Shown here in pieces: positions 12,760 to 21,509 of a stretch of 36,594 nucleotides of DNA (position 1 is its first letter; each line of letters opens with the position of its first letter). This DNA comes from a virus. The notes below the pieces were generated by a model. It did not search any database. It saw only the letters and a program-made list of their open reading frames with translations, and was not told the DNA's origin. The stretch spans positions 1 through 36,594 of the IMG/VR virus record IMGVR_UViG_3300036846_000410. The stretch is one strand, 5' to 3'. Made by a program: the position numbers and the translations under genes.

Positions 12760-15215
12760 CACTCTGACGCCCCAAGCCACGGCATCTGCTCACGCGGCAG
12801 TGCCGCCGGCTCCCATCCCGCAGGTGGATTGTGCATGGTCAGCTTGCCATTCGGCAGCACCATGAACGAGCCGGGCGCTATTTTCTGCGATGCCCAGTTA
12901 TCTTTCTGCACTTGGCTGAGCCCGGCCGGCATCTTCTGCACCATTGGACCTAACTTCGCCTGCGCCCGCTCCTCGGCGTCCGCCAGCGACGAGCCTGGCA
13001 CCGTCAGCTGCCGATTGACCTCGCCGGCATAGTCCACCTTCCGCTGCTCCAGCTGTTGCAGATAACCCAGCATCGCGGTGCGCACCGGCAGCGACATCTG
13101 CGAGGTCGGATTGGCCGCCTGAACAAACCGCAGCATCATGTTGTCCATCCGGCCTAGGCCCTTGCCGGCTTGCAGTGTCAGTCTGGACATGACGCTGTCG
13201 AAAAGTTGCTGGCCTTGCAGCCTGTCGGCGTTGCCGATGCCGAGCGCACCCGCGAGGCTGGTCAGTGACTGGCCGCCGATCTCGATCTTGCCGAACACGT
13301 TGCCCGGCCCGGCCTGATCGGAAAACAGCTTGGCCAGTTGTAGCTGATTGATGTTGTCGTTCGCTGCGGCTGAGGCGGTTTGCAACTCGGTCTGCCGCCC
13401 CTTGATGATGTCCGCGTTGGTGCGCGCCGCCATTCCCTCCGGCGTCTCGCCGAGCGGCACCGGCGGCGCCGGCGTGCCGATCGGTTCAACCTTGCCGAAC
13501 TGATCGGAACGATACCCTACGGTTGGATTGTAGGCGCCTCCCAGTGTCTTGCGTGCCTCGTCATCCGGCAGAACACGATAGCGCGGCACCTTGGCCTGCT
13601 CGGTCGCTGCTGCTGCGAGGTCTTTCATCACCTCGGCCACCTTCTCAGGGTCGCCAGTAGCACCGGCAGCCGCGATCCGTGCCGCAAACGCCTTCCGCAC
13701 ATCCGGCGGAAGGTCTTGGATCTGCGCCAGCGCCGCGGCGGGCGCGGGTGCCCCAGCGCCCGGCGGGGCATCGGGAACGATGCCGGTCAACTGCCCGGTC
13801 TGCGGATCGTAGTGTCGCGCACCGGCCGGCGTCCCTGGCAGCGCACCACCGGCCTGTGCCACCTGCGTGCCGGCTGGTGGGCCGCCCGCGGCCTCCACGC
13901 CCTTGAGCATCGCCGCCACGTCGCCGGCCGTTCCCGGCATCTGTCCTGGCGCCGGCGTGGTCGTGGGCACACCTGGCCCCGCCATGAGGCTGGAGGGCGG
14001 TCCAGGCGGCGTGATGGCGCCGGTCTGCGTGCCTCCCCCTGTCGGGAGCTGGTCGCCCTGTACAGGCGCGGGACCGCCCGCTGGCGGGGTGGTCGTGGGC
14101 GGCACCGCGGACGGCGCGACGGGTGCGACCGGCGCCGGCGACAGCATCTCGCTGGCCTTTGTTGCTGCATCCTGCGCGGCTTTCAGCTTTGCCGCCGCGA
14201 TTGCCAGTTCCTGCTGCTTGATGGCCAAGCCGCCCTGCGCCACCCCGAGTTGCCCGGCCTCAGTCGTTGCCCGCTGCTGCCCGGTCCGCGCCTGCTGCTG
14301 CGCCACCCCAAGCTGCCCGGCCTGGATCTGCCGGCCCTGCTGCGCGCCCAGGATGGTGAGCGCGTTCTTCACCTGATCGCGCTGCGCCTGCTGCTGCGAG
14401 TAGGCCATGTCCTGGCTGCCGATCTCCGACTCCTGCGCGCCCTGTAGTCCGGCCGCCAGCGCCTGGCCCATCGTGGTGCGCACCGGGTGGTAGCCGCTGT
14501 TGGCCAGCAACCCCATACCGAAGTTCATCAGCGACCGCGTGCCGGCGGCCTCGCGCGCATCGCCGGTGAGGCCGCCACCGCCGCCGCCGAACGCCTCGCC
14601 CAACCGCGAGATGAACGACTGTTCCTTGCCGCTGTCGGGTTGCTGCGAGCCCATGTTGAGTTGGTGCAGCACCCGCGCCACGTCGTCGTCGGACGCGCCC
14701 ACGGCGGGCATCGCGAGCAGCCCCGAGTCCGGTGTGCCGGTGTCAGCCATCTGTGCCCTCGGTGGATTGGAGGTCTTGGGAGATTGTGCCGTGGTAGCGG
14801 ACGCAAGCTCGAAGTGCATCGGGTCGCGCGTGTCGCCTTTCCAGTTGCCGCCCCAGGTCAGGCCATGACTGGCGGCGATCGCGCCAATATCGTCGGGCAG
14901 ATCGGACCCACCACCGCCGCCCTGCGGATTATTCCGCCAGTTGATATCAGCGGCATGACCGTAGGCATGCTGCGACCACGTGTCGGTGCCGGCGATCGGA
15001 CGCGCGTTGTAACCCCCGGTCTGCGACTGATCGAGCTTGTAGCCGCGGCTTTCGAGGTCGCCGAGCAGCCCGCCAAAAGCGTCTGCGGCGTCTTTGGCGA
15101 TGGTCAGCCGCACCCCGGATGGTGAAGTAATGGTTGTCAGCTCGGGCTGCGGCATCGGCCCAAGCGCGGCGACCTGAAACGGCTGGTCGTCGTCGGTGGT
15201 GGTCGTGGTGCCCAT
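12759..15215 (-). CDS. Virion protein with N-terminal M15 peptidase domain
   Basis: ATG 15215 overlaps the stop of the preceding gene (TGATG). The 818-residue protein begins with a D-Ala-D-Ala carboxypeptidase/L-Ala-D-Glu peptidase-like (M15) domain of about 140 residues: GGYNARP, the zinc motif WSQHAYGHAADIN with H83 and D90, and DPMHFEL with H134. After it come Gln/Ala-rich coiled-coil stretches (about residues 240-350), a Pro/Gly/Thr-rich linker (about 355-470) and a helical C-terminal region. It is probably an internal virion protein that opens the peptidoglycan during DNA entry. No other cell-wall peptidase is visible in the window. Confidence 0.85.
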   Translation of the reverse strand: MGTTTTTDDDQPFQVAALGPMPQPELTTITSPSGVRLTIAKDAADAFGGLLGDLESRGYKLDQSQTGGYNARPIAGTDTWSQHAYGHAADINWRNNPQGGGGGSDLPDDIGAIAASHGLTWGGNWKGDTRDPMHFELASATTAQSPKTSNPPRAQMADTGTPDSGLLAMPAVGASDDDVARVLHQLNMGSQQPDSGKEQSFISRLGEAFGGGGGGLTGDAREAAGTRSLMNFGMGLLANSGYHPVRTTMGQALAAGLQGAQESEIGSQDMAYSQQQAQRDQVKNALTILGAQQGRQIQAGQLGVAQQQARTGQQRATTEAGQLGVAQGGLAIKQQELAIAAAKLKAAQDAATKASEMLSPAPVAPVAPSAVPPTTTPPAGGPAPVQGDQLPTGGGTQTGAITPPGPPSSLMAGPGVPTTTPAPGQMPGTAGDVAAMLKGVEAAGGPPAGTQVAQAGGALPGTPAGARHYDPQTGQLTGIVPDAPPGAGAPAPAAALAQIQDLPPDVRKAFAARIAAAGATGDPEKVAEVMKDLAAAATEQAKVPRYRVLPDDEARKTLGGAYNPTVGYRSDQFGKVEPIGTPAPPVPLGETPEGMAARTNADIIKGRQTELQTASAAANDNINQLQLAKLFSDQAGPGNVFGKIEIGGQSLTSLAGALGIGNADRLQGQQLFDSVMSRLTLQAGKGLGRMDNMMLRFVQAANPTSQMSLPVRTAMLGYLQQLEQRKVDYAGEVNRQLTVPGSSLADAEERAQAKLGPMVQKMPAGLSQVQKDNWASQKIAPGSFMVLPNGKLTMHNPPAGWEPAALPREQMPWLGASE

Positions 15216-15673
15216 CACAGATTAAGCAGCCCGCCGCGCACGTAGCTCTGCTGGCCGCCGGCGCTGCCGCCCGGCATCAGTGCGTTGCTGCGCTGCTGCA
15301 GCAGCGTGAGCAGCGTGCCCAGATCAGGCCCGCGACCTGGCACCACCTGCGACTGCGCCATCTGCGCCTGCTGCTGCCGCTGGAGGGCGCTCGCGTTCGC
15401 GTCCTTGGCGCCGCCAGCGCCAGCGCCCTTCAACTGGCCAAGCGCCTTGCCAATGTCGCCCTTGTTGCGGTCCCACCACGAGCCGGCTGGGTTGTCGCCG
15501 ATCGTGTTGCCGGCGAACGGATCAGAACTTCCCATGCCGGCGATCGCCGCATCGGAGGCAAACGGCGAGCCGGTCGACATCGGCAATTCTTCCGGCAATG
15601 CCGCCATCGTGTTGCCGCCGAACAAGTCGCCGCCGCCGAAGCTGCCGAAGTCGAAGCCACCGAACCCACTCAT
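15215..15673 (-). CDS. Gly-rich structural protein, 152 residues
   Basis: ATG 15673 opens a 152-residue protein with a Gly/Phe-rich N-terminus (FGGFDFGSFGGGDLFGG), a middle with GSWWDRNKGDIGKALGQL and a Gln-rich helix (SALQRQQQAQMAQSQV), ending in GGQQSYVRGGLLNL. It lies between two large internal virion proteins and its stop overlaps the next start. Small Gly/Gln-rich proteins in this place are common in podoviruses as internal or assembly proteins. No family is recognised. Confidence 0.7.
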   Translation of the reverse strand: MSGFGGFDFGSFGGGDLFGGNTMAALPEELPMSTGSPFASDAAIAGMGSSDPFAGNTIGDNPAGSWWDRNKGDIGKALGQLKGAGAGGAKDANASALQRQQQAQMAQSQVVPGRGPDLGTLLTLLQQRSNALMPGGSAGGQQSYVRGGLLNL

Positions 15674-15692
15674 CAGACGTTCCCTATGTCAT

Positions 15693-16919
15693 TCAGCCTA
15701 GACCGCCCAAAAGCCCGCCAGCGATAGCGCCGACGCCCATGCCGATCGGGCCGAACATCGCTCCCATGCTGGCGCCTGACGCCGCCCCACCGAGCGCCCC
15801 GGCTGCGGCATTGCGCTGCTGCGCCGGCGCCTGCTGCACGCCGTAGCTGGTGGTGGTGCTGCCGTATGGCACCGCACCGAGCGACGACAGCAGCACGTCG
15901 AGGTTCTGCACCGGCTGTTGCTGCTGCTCGTAGAACTGCCCCATCTGCGCGTTCAGCTGTTGCTGCTGCTGGTTCTGCTGCGCCGCGCCGATCGACTGCA
16001 TCAGCGACGCATTCTTCTGGTCCGCCGCCTGCTGCGCTGCCGCGATCTGCGGCATCTGCTGCGCCGCGGTCTCGCCAAGCTGCAAGTTGGTGCCCAGCAT
16101 GTTCTGCGCCGCCTGCTGCGAGGCGCCGTAGCCACCGCTGTATAGACCGGCCAGCGTGCCGGCCGCGCCGTAACCCTGCGCACCACCCTGCAATGCCACC
16201 TGCGTCGCCGGGTTCATCGCGGTCTGCCAGCCGCTGTTGAGCAGGTTGCCGACGGTCTGCCCGGCGCCGACCGCGGCCTGCGACTGTGCGACACCTTCCT
16301 GCACGCCTTGGCGCGAGCCGCCGAACGCACCCGCTTGGTTCGCGCCGGCGCCGATCTGCTGGAGGTTCTGCTGCAACTGCTGGCGGCCGATCTGCAACGC
16401 CGGGTCGATCACCGCCTGCGAGAACGGCGACATGATCTGCATCGCGTTGGACGCCACCTGCCCGGCGGTCGCCGGTCCCTGCGCCGCATAGCCGCCCAGC
16501 AGCCCGGTCGCGGGATTGATGACGTTCTGCTGGTAGTTGCCCATCAGCGCATTGCTGGCGGCGTTCTGCTGCTCTGGCGTCAAGGACTGCAAATTTCCTA
16601 AGACACCCTGCTGCGCGCCGGCCGCGGCGGCGTATGACGGGTCGTAATTTCCTTGCATTTGACGTACTTGTTCGTACGCCTGCTGAGTATCGGCCCCAGG
16701 ATCGGCCACCATCTGGCCGCCATATGCCTGATAAGGCCGCTGGCTTAGATCAGTGGCTTGTTGAACAGCCCCTTGCGAAGCAGTATTAAGCCAGTCGGGA
16801 ATTGAGGTTGTGGACGTGCTGAACGATTGGCTCTGGCCCCCGCCGCCCCCACCTTTCCCACCCCCTCGCAGTCCGGCGAAGGCCAGATGATCGATCTGCC
16901 CGCCTGCGCTCCACATCAT
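15693..16919 (-). CDS. Internal virion protein, Gln/Ala-rich, 408 residues
   Basis: The frame gives 408 residues from ATG 16919 (a second ATG follows at once). After a Gly-rich start comes a long Gln/Ala-rich body with repeated helical stretches, including VIDPALQIGRQQLQQNLQQI, and polyQ (QQNQQQQQLNAQMGQF). The end GAMFGPIGMGVGAIAGGLLG is a Gly-zipper hydrophobic tail often seen in podovirus ejection proteins and would be able to insert in a membrane. It stands next to the other ejection proteins. There is no clear ribosome-binding site, which is odd as the upstream neighbour is an antisense HNH gene. Confidence 0.75.
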   Translation of the reverse strand: MMWSAGGQIDHLAFAGLRGGGKGGGGGGQSQSFSTSTTSIPDWLNTASQGAVQQATDLSQRPYQAYGGQMVADPGADTQQAYEQVRQMQGNYDPSYAAAAGAQQGVLGNLQSLTPEQQNAASNALMGNYQQNVINPATGLLGGYAAQGPATAGQVASNAMQIMSPFSQAVIDPALQIGRQQLQQNLQQIGAGANQAGAFGGSRQGVQEGVAQSQAAVGAGQTVGNLLNSGWQTAMNPATQVALQGGAQGYGAAGTLAGLYSGGYGASQQAAQNMLGTNLQLGETAAQQMPQIAAAQQAADQKNASLMQSIGAAQQNQQQQQLNAQMGQFYEQQQQPVQNLDVLLSSLGAVPYGSTTTSYGVQQAPAQQRNAAAGALGGAASGASMGAMFGPIGMGVGAIAGGLLGGLG

Positions 16920-16920
16920 G

Positions 16921-16986
16921 GCGACACCAGTGCGTGTGTGTGATATAAGCGGGGCGGCACCAGCGTATCAGCGCCGATGCCGCCCC
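16921..16986 (+). promoter_or_regulatory. Promoter-like site and hairpin before first HNH gene
   Basis: On the plus strand GCGACA (16921-16926) is followed after 17 bases by TATAAG (16944-16949). Just downstream, GGGGCGGCA (16951-16959) and TGCCGCCCC (16978-16986) form a nine-pair hairpin with CAGCG repeated inside the loop. A transcript starting near 16956 would carry most of this hairpin ahead of the HNH ribosome-binding site. The same hairpin lies in the leader of the leftward gene at 16919. Confidence 0.4.
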
Positions 16987-17020
16987 TGACCGTGCCCTTG
17001 GATGAGAAGGACCCCGGCTG

Positions 17021-17515
17021 ATGCCATTCAAAGACCCTGAGAAGGCTCGTGCCAATGCTCGCGATAGATCGAGCCGCTGGCGCGTCAACAACCTTGATGA
17101 GGTACGTGCGCGTCAACGAGCAAGACGAGCGGATAATCCAGGAAAAGCACGAATGGCGTGGCAGGTGTGGATTGAAAAATACCCTGCCAAGTATGCCTAT
17201 AACGCTCACAAATGCAGCGCCAAAAAGCGCGGCATTCCGTTCCTCCTGACGTTCGATGAGTGGTGGACAATCTGGGATGCCAGCGGCAACTGGGAGCAAC
17301 GCGGGCGAGGCCGCGACGAGTTTTGTATGGCGCGAGTCAAAGACAAAGGGGCTTATGTCGTCGGCAATGTCAGCATCTGCACCCACGCGGACAATGCTAG
17401 GGAAGCCGGCGAGATGCGCCGTGGACGCCCACTGAGCGAACTTGCGCACGCGGCTAGGTTCGCCGCTGCCCAAAAGGCCTGGGCGACCCGCCGTCATCGC
17501 GGCAAGACCTTATGA
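17021..17515 (+). CDS. HNH-like homing endonuclease, antisense in late operon
   Basis: ATG 17021 has AAGGA about 10 bases upstream. The 164-residue protein has a basic N-terminus (KARANARDRSSRWR) and a core typical of small phage endonucleases that end with a gNV-I motif: SAKKRGIPFLLTFDEWW, CMARVKDKGAYVVGNVSI and THADNAREA. These match the pattern of freestanding HNH-type proteins with a GxYxxGNV signature; the classical His-Asn-His residues are not obvious, so it may be divergent or degenerate. The gene reads opposite to the flanking late genes, and its end overlaps the convergent gene by 22 bases. Confidence 0.65.
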   Translation: MPFKDPEKARANARDRSSRWRVNNLDEVRARQRARRADNPGKARMAWQVWIEKYPAKYAYNAHKCSAKKRGIPFLLTFDEWWTIWDASGNWEQRGRGRDEFCMARVKDKGAYVVGNVSICTHADNAREAGEMRRGRPLSELAHAARFAAAQKAWATRRHRGKTL

Positions 17516-17859
17516 TGGTGCACCATATTCGGCGTAACGACCCACCCACGGGGTGCGCTCACTTTCCCCCACCCTGGACGACCGACAGCCGTAGCTACGC
17601 TGGCGCCATTCTCCAGCCCCCAGGCTATCGCCTCATCTTCCAGCGCCAAAACAGCGGGGATCGTTCCGAAAAGTAGCCAAAGATGCACGGCCGTAAACTG
17701 CGGAAACTTATGTAGCTCCAAGATCATGCAACCATCGTCGTTTTCGACGAGCTTCGCCTTGCCTGCATGCAGCAACTCAATAATATCCGAGACACTGAAA
17801 GCGTTCCCGCCATACTCGAGCGCGATCTGCATGCGCCTAATCTTCTCGCTGCCGGTCAT
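17494..17859 (-). CDS. GNAT-like small virion-associated protein
   Basis: The 121-residue protein resembles a small family common in podovirus structural operons: IIELLHAGKAKLV, then CMILELHKFPQFTAVHLWLL, EDEAIAWGLENGASVATAVG and RPGWGKVSAPRGWV. The pattern 'AxWgxxxGaxxxxxxGRxGWxxv' recalls the acetyl-CoA-binding end of GNAT-type proteins, but activity has not been shown to my knowledge. ATG 17859 overlaps the stop of the gene above (ATGA), and the end overlaps the HNH gene on the other strand. Confidence 0.7.
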   Translation of the reverse strand: MTGSEKIRRMQIALEYGGNAFSVSDIIELLHAGKAKLVENDDGCMILELHKFPQFTAVHLWLLFGTIPAVLALEDEAIAWGLENGASVATAVGRPGWGKVSAPRGWVVTPNMVHHHKVLPR

Positions 17860-18404
17860 AGCCGCACCGGGTCAAGCAGCGAGACCGCGCTCACCTGCAC
17901 ATTGAGCAACGAGGCAATGGTGGCGCCGGACGACATCAGCGCCACCCCGATCCAATAGGTCTGCCCAGGCGTCATGCCGGTGATGATCGCGTTCTGGCTG
18001 AACGGCGCATACGAACCACCGCCCGAGGTCGCGACATACACCACCGGCTCACCGATCACGGTTCCGGTGTCGGGATCGCCGTTGTTCGGCGGCGTGCCGG
18101 TGCCATAGCGCAGCCCCGCGGTCGAGGTGCCACCGTTGGCCGAGTTGGCGATCTGGCCGGAAACGACCACCTGCGCGCGGGTGTTGCTCAGCGTCGCGAA
18201 GGTGACGCCGACACCCATCATCACATACGTGGACGCCGTGGTGCCGGCCGGACTGCCGGCGGCAACCGTGGCCGCCACCTGCTGGCGCTGCGCAAGCACG
18301 CTGATATCGACGCGACACTGCGAGATCCACGCCGCGATCATCGTTAGTCGCTGGTCTAAATCTCCCGAGAACGGGGCAATCAGTGGAGCGGGCGGCCGTG
18401 CCAT
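17856..18404 (-). CDS. Beta-rich tail accessory protein, 182 residues
   Basis: ATG 18404 overlaps the stop of the gene above (TGATG); the 34 residues further upstream are a shadow. After a helical N-terminus (DLDQRLTMIAAWISQCRVDI) the rest is a Thr/Ser/Gly-rich beta-sandwich-like domain with TYVMMGVGVTFATL, QVVVSGQIANSANGGTSTAG and GMTPGQTYWIGVAL. The 'GLTPGTxYWxxxA' turn is common in fibronectin-like or carbohydrate-binding tail-fibre domains. It probably decorates the tail or baseplate. No exact family is recognised. Confidence 0.7.
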   Translation of the reverse strand: MARPPAPLIAPFSGDLDQRLTMIAAWISQCRVDISVLAQRQQVAATVAAGSPAGTTASTYVMMGVGVTFATLSNTRAQVVVSGQIANSANGGTSTAGLRYGTGTPPNNGDPDTGTVIGEPVVYVATSGGGSYAPFSQNAIITGMTPGQTYWIGVALMSSGATIASLLNVQVSAVSLLDPVRL

Positions 18405-19951
18405 CAGCGCTTCCCCGCGCCCTGCATGACGATGCGCGTGCGGCCGACCGTGAAGTCTGCATCGACCAGCGCCTCGAGTCGCATCGCCGCGGTGCGGCCC
18501 GACCACCGCATATCAACGAGCCCGTTATGCACCACCTGGAACAACCCGGTGTCGAACTCGGACGCCTCGTCGTAGGGCTGCTCGCGCACGATGAAGCGCC
18601 AGCCGAGCATGTCATCGACCGCGCAGGCGGCATCCACCACGAGTTGCGTCACCGCGAACCGGCTGTCGCCCTCGCCGGCGACGATGTTGCCGCTCTGGGC
18701 ATAGACGTTGCCGACCGGGCCGCGCGGCGTTCCATTGTCCGTGAATCCGTATTCGTGCAAATACAGCGCGCCGCCTGACCCGAGCGGACCGCCGAGCACC
18801 GGGAAATCCATGGTGCCGACCGGGTCGCCCGCGGTGCGGGTGCGCATACCGATGGTCCACGGCTTGCTGGCATCGCCGAAGTTCATGGCCACGTAGCGGT
18901 TGCACTCGGTGGCGCCCTCGTCGGGCCAATCCCACCACATCTCGGAGAACGCCGGATTGGGCGAGCCGAACAGCCGCCCGACATAGGCGCGATTGAGCAG
19001 CGAGAAAAACCAGTCCCCGACATCGCACGCCACCGGCTGCACGCTGCCCGCCCAACCCCAGAACGACTGCAATCCCGGCCACATCACCATGCTGCCGATC
19101 GCCACCGGCGCACGCAGCGAGGCCAGCCCGCAGCCTGCCGCGACCTGGACGATGCCATACGCATACGGCGGCCCGACATAGGTCATCATGTGCAGATCGT
19201 TGGCGGTCCAAATGAGGATGCCCTGCGATACCTTCACCGCGGCCATCGCGTAGCTTTGCGTTTGCAACAGCTTGGCACCGGCCAGGTTGGTCACGTCCGG
19301 CGCCCAGACGTGGTAATTCTCCTGATCCGACCACGCGATGTTGCGCGGGTCGCCGCCGGCCGCGAGCAGCACCGCCTGGCGCTGGTCGGTCACCACGACG
19401 CCGCGGTTGTTGATTGGCGCCTCGGTGACGATCGCGGGCAACGTGGTGGGCGTGGTGGGCGACCAGTGGAACAGATGCCCGTCCTGGGTCGGCACGATCA
19501 GCAGATCCTGGCCGAACGTGTCGAGGCTCCAGCGATCGCCTTGGTGGGCGCTCACATCCTGCGGGCCGATGTTCGCTGCGTCGCGCTGGGTGCCGTAGGT
19601 GTCGGTGCCGTAGTTGGCGAGGCCATAGCCGATCTGCGGGCCCGGCGGATCGAGCGCGCCGACGCCGGTGGGCGTGATGTCATAGAGCTGCTGGGTGTCG
19701 AATCTGAAGGCAAACAAATGGGTGTCGGTGCCGATCGCGGCCCAACGCACGTGGGCATTGTCGTGCCAGGTCAGCACATCGCGCGGCAACGTCGCGGTGA
19801 CCGCGTTCGGCAGTGCTACGTTGCCGCCGACCGGCTGGATCTGGCCCTGCCGAAATCGGATGTTCTGGGCGTCGAACCACTTTCCGGGCGTGGCCTCCGC
19901 GGTGCCGTTGCGGAACACGCCGGGCGGCGGTGCCTGGGCGACCCGTGGCAT
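18404..19951 (-). CDS. Tail structural protein, beta-propeller type
   Basis: ATG 19951 is chosen over the upstream in-frame start because the sequence above belongs to the tail-fibre gene. The 515-residue protein has repeated short beta motifs: AQNIRFRQGQIQPVGGNVAL, VRWAAIGTDTHLFAF, DRWSLDTFGQDLLIV, QAVLLAAGGDPRNIAWSDQE and FDTGLFQVVHNGLVDMRW. The N-terminal 'nIRFrxGxixpvGG' and 'gTxxhLfxf' patterns are found in podovirus tail accessory or DNA-stabilisation proteins (P22 gp10-like). It follows the collar fibre by one base and likely forms the tail hub or nozzle below the portal. Confidence 0.7.
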   Translation of the reverse strand: MPRVAQAPPPGVFRNGTAEATPGKWFDAQNIRFRQGQIQPVGGNVALPNAVTATLPRDVLTWHDNAHVRWAAIGTDTHLFAFRFDTQQLYDITPTGVGALDPPGPQIGYGLANYGTDTYGTQRDAANIGPQDVSAHQGDRWSLDTFGQDLLIVPTQDGHLFHWSPTTPTTLPAIVTEAPINNRGVVVTDQRQAVLLAAGGDPRNIAWSDQENYHVWAPDVTNLAGAKLLQTQSYAMAAVKVSQGILIWTANDLHMMTYVGPPYAYGIVQVAAGCGLASLRAPVAIGSMVMWPGLQSFWGWAGSVQPVACDVGDWFFSLLNRAYVGRLFGSPNPAFSEMWWDWPDEGATECNRYVAMNFGDASKPWTIGMRTRTAGDPVGTMDFPVLGGPLGSGGALYLHEYGFTDNGTPRGPVGNVYAQSGNIVAGEGDSRFAVTQLVVDAACAVDDMLGWRFIVREQPYDEASEFDTGLFQVVHNGLVDMRWSGRTAAMRLEALVDADFTVGRTRIVMQGAGKR

Positions 19952-19952
19952 G

Positions 19953-20960
19953 TCAGCGCTGCCTCGGCAGCATCCGCATGCCGCCACGCAGCGGTGCCGA
20001 GCGCAGCATCGCGGGCGCCACAGCGGCTGCTACAGCGGCGGAGGCCTGCACGCCGGCGTAGATGATTTTGTAGCAGGCGAGCACCGGATTGACGATCGAC
20101 AGCAGCGTGCCGGAGCCGGGCAGCGTCATGGTGTGGTTGTGCGAACCATCTGGATTGATGCCGAGTTGGAGGTTGCCCGAGTAGGAGTTGTTATGCGCGT
20201 GCAGGCCGGAGACAGAGATGTTGTGGGCGTGGGCGCCTTGGGTATCGGTGAAGATGTTGTGCGCGTGCAACCCTTGGGTGTCGGTGACGACGTTGGAACT
20301 GCCGAACACCGAACTCATCACCGAGAAACTGCCTGACGACACGCCGGTGCCATTGGCCGCCGGGATCGTCACGTTATGCGCGTGGCTGCCTTGGGCGTCG
20401 GTGCCGCCACCGTGCGCGTGGCTGCCCTGCACGTCGGTGGTGTGGCTGTGCGAGCCTTGGGCATCGATGATGTGGGTGTGGTTGCCGCCGGCCGCGGTGG
20501 CGCCACCGTGGCTGTGCGCGGCGACGGTGTCGGTGGTGAGTGCCAGCGCCGGCAGGTTGGCCAGCGCGATCGAGCGCGAGATGGCACCGGATTTCTGCGC
20601 GAAGCTATAGGCGACGGTATTGCCGTTCTCGTCGATCGTGGTGCCGGCGGAGACCAGCGCCCGGCCCGGCGTGGGCGGCAGCGCGAAATTGGTGCTGCCA
20701 TCGCCCGCGCCCCAGTAGGTCTGGATCACGGCAAACAGCGCGCTGTAGGTGGTGCGAGAGATCAGCCTGCCGTCGCAGATCAGCCAACCGGGCGGCGCGA
20801 CGGTCCCGGCGAAGTCGATCATCCCGCCGATCGGCGTGCCTTGGAACAGCGCGGTGTCGATAACGTCCAGATCGGCGTTCAGCTTCGCCCCCCAGCTGTC
20901 CCGCGAGGCTCCAATTTCGGGTTTTACGAGAGCCAGGTATGTTGTTGCGGTATCAGCCAT
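19953..20960 (-). CDS. Tail-collar fibre with nine HxH motifs
   Basis: ATG 20960 has GGAG 7 bases upstream. The 335-residue protein has an N-terminal anchor ([20 protein letters not shown], then [11 protein letters not shown]) shared with two other fibres here, and a phage tail-collar domain at about residues 44-102 ([35 protein letters not shown]). From residue 149 to 276 nine HxH motifs occur (149, 161, 171, 181, 193, 232, 244, 254, 274), such as GSHAH and GLHAHN; in T4 fibre tip gp37 such motifs bind iron. The C-terminus [17 protein letters not shown] is the usual end of collar proteins. It is likely a trimeric receptor-binding fibre. Confidence 0.88.
   Translation of the reverse strand: MADTATTYLALVKPEIGASRDSWGAKLNADLDVIDTALFQGTPIGGMIDFAGTVAPPGWLICDGRLISRTTYSALFAVIQTYWGAGDGSTNFALPPTPGRALVSAGTTIDENGNTVAYSFAQKSGAISRSIALANLPALALTTDTVAAHSHGGATAAGGNHTHIIDAQGSHSHTTDVQGSHAHGGGTDAQGSHAHNVTIPAANGTGVSSGSFSVMSSVFGSSNVVTDTQGLHAHNIFTDTQGAHAHNISVSGLHAHNNSYSGNLQLGINPDGSHNHTMTLPGSGTLLSIVNPVLACYKIIYAGVQASAAVAAAVAPAMLRSAPLRGGMRMLPRQR
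20133..20516 (-). repeat. Imperfect repeats coding for HxH motifs
   Basis: Within the fibre gene the DNA has imperfect repeats read on the plus strand as variants of GTGCGCGTGGCTGCC and GTGGGTGTC, with units of about 30-36 bases. They encode nine HxH motifs with GS/GA/GL and D(A/T/V)QG linkers. Such repeats can change copy number by slippage or recombination and so alter fibre length. Confidence 0.6.
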
Positions 20961-21186
20961 GGGCGGTCTCCGTTGCGCCGCCGTTGGTGCGCGTCGGCAT
21001 GTGCCCCGGCAGCGGCTCGCGCTGCGCCGCTGCGGCCTGTAGCTGCGGCCCGGCCTGGCGGTCGATCTCGCCGATGAACGGCGCCACCGTCTCGTACGGT
21101 GCCTTCGCGAGCACGGCGATCAGGTTGCGCCATTGCAGCAGCGTCATGGTGACGTGGATCGCCATACCGGGCGGCGCGTCGCTCAT
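20953..21186 (-). CDS. Small tail-region protein, 77 residues
   Basis: ATG 21186 overlaps the preceding stop (ATGA); its own stop overlaps the collar fibre start by eight bases. The product contains [20 protein letters not shown], then [20 protein letters not shown] and an unstructured tail. The 'L-xWnxvlxxLaxxPyxxVaxlIxxI' pattern occurs in short phage proteins beside tail-fibre genes, perhaps assembly helpers. Function unknown. Confidence 0.65.
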   Translation of the reverse strand: MSDAPPGMAIHVTMTLLQWRNLIAVLAKAPYETVAPFIGEIDRQAGPQLQAAAAQREPLPGHMPTRTNGGATETAHG

Positions 21187-21509
21187 GTGATGCCCGCCGG
21201 CGGCTTGCCCACGGTGGGGACCGGCGGCGTCAGCGTGGTCTCGGTGCTGTCGTCCGCAGTGCTCACCTTGTAGGCCGCGCTCTTGTCGAGTGGCATCAGG
21301 ACGATCCACCCAAGCGGCCCTAACCCACGCCGCCTGCCCTGCCATCCGACCTGCCGGATGAAATCCTGGCGGTTGCCCTCGCTGATCCCGGCATGCGTGC
21401 GCAGCGGCTGTTTGGGATCGAGCACGTAATACGGTTTGCCGTCGCACGGCATCCACTGTGCGTTGGGTTGCGCGGCGTTACTCATTTGACCAGCTAAAGT
21501 TGTGGCCAT
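21183..21509 (-). CDS. Unknown tail-region protein, 108 residues
   Basis: ATG 21509 has AGGAG 6 bases upstream. The product starts MATTLAGQMSNAAQPNAQWM and includes CDGKPYYVLDPKQPLRT, then a basic middle WQGRRRGLGPLGWIVLMPLD and a Thr/Pro-rich C-terminus. No known domain is recognised. The stop overlaps the start of the next small gene. Its promoter region is shared with the divergent HNH-AP2 gene, 30 bases away. Confidence 0.65.
   Translation of the reverse strand: MATTLAGQMSNAAQPNAQWMPCDGKPYYVLDPKQPLRTHAGISEGNRQDFIRQVGWQGRRRGLGPLGWIVLMPLDKSAAYKVSTADDSTETTLTPPVPTVGKPPAGIT

Noticed and set aside
13380-14447. Plus-strand frame of 355 codons
   Set aside because: It is the complement of the linker region of the M15-containing virion protein; its composition is Arg/Leu-rich noise.
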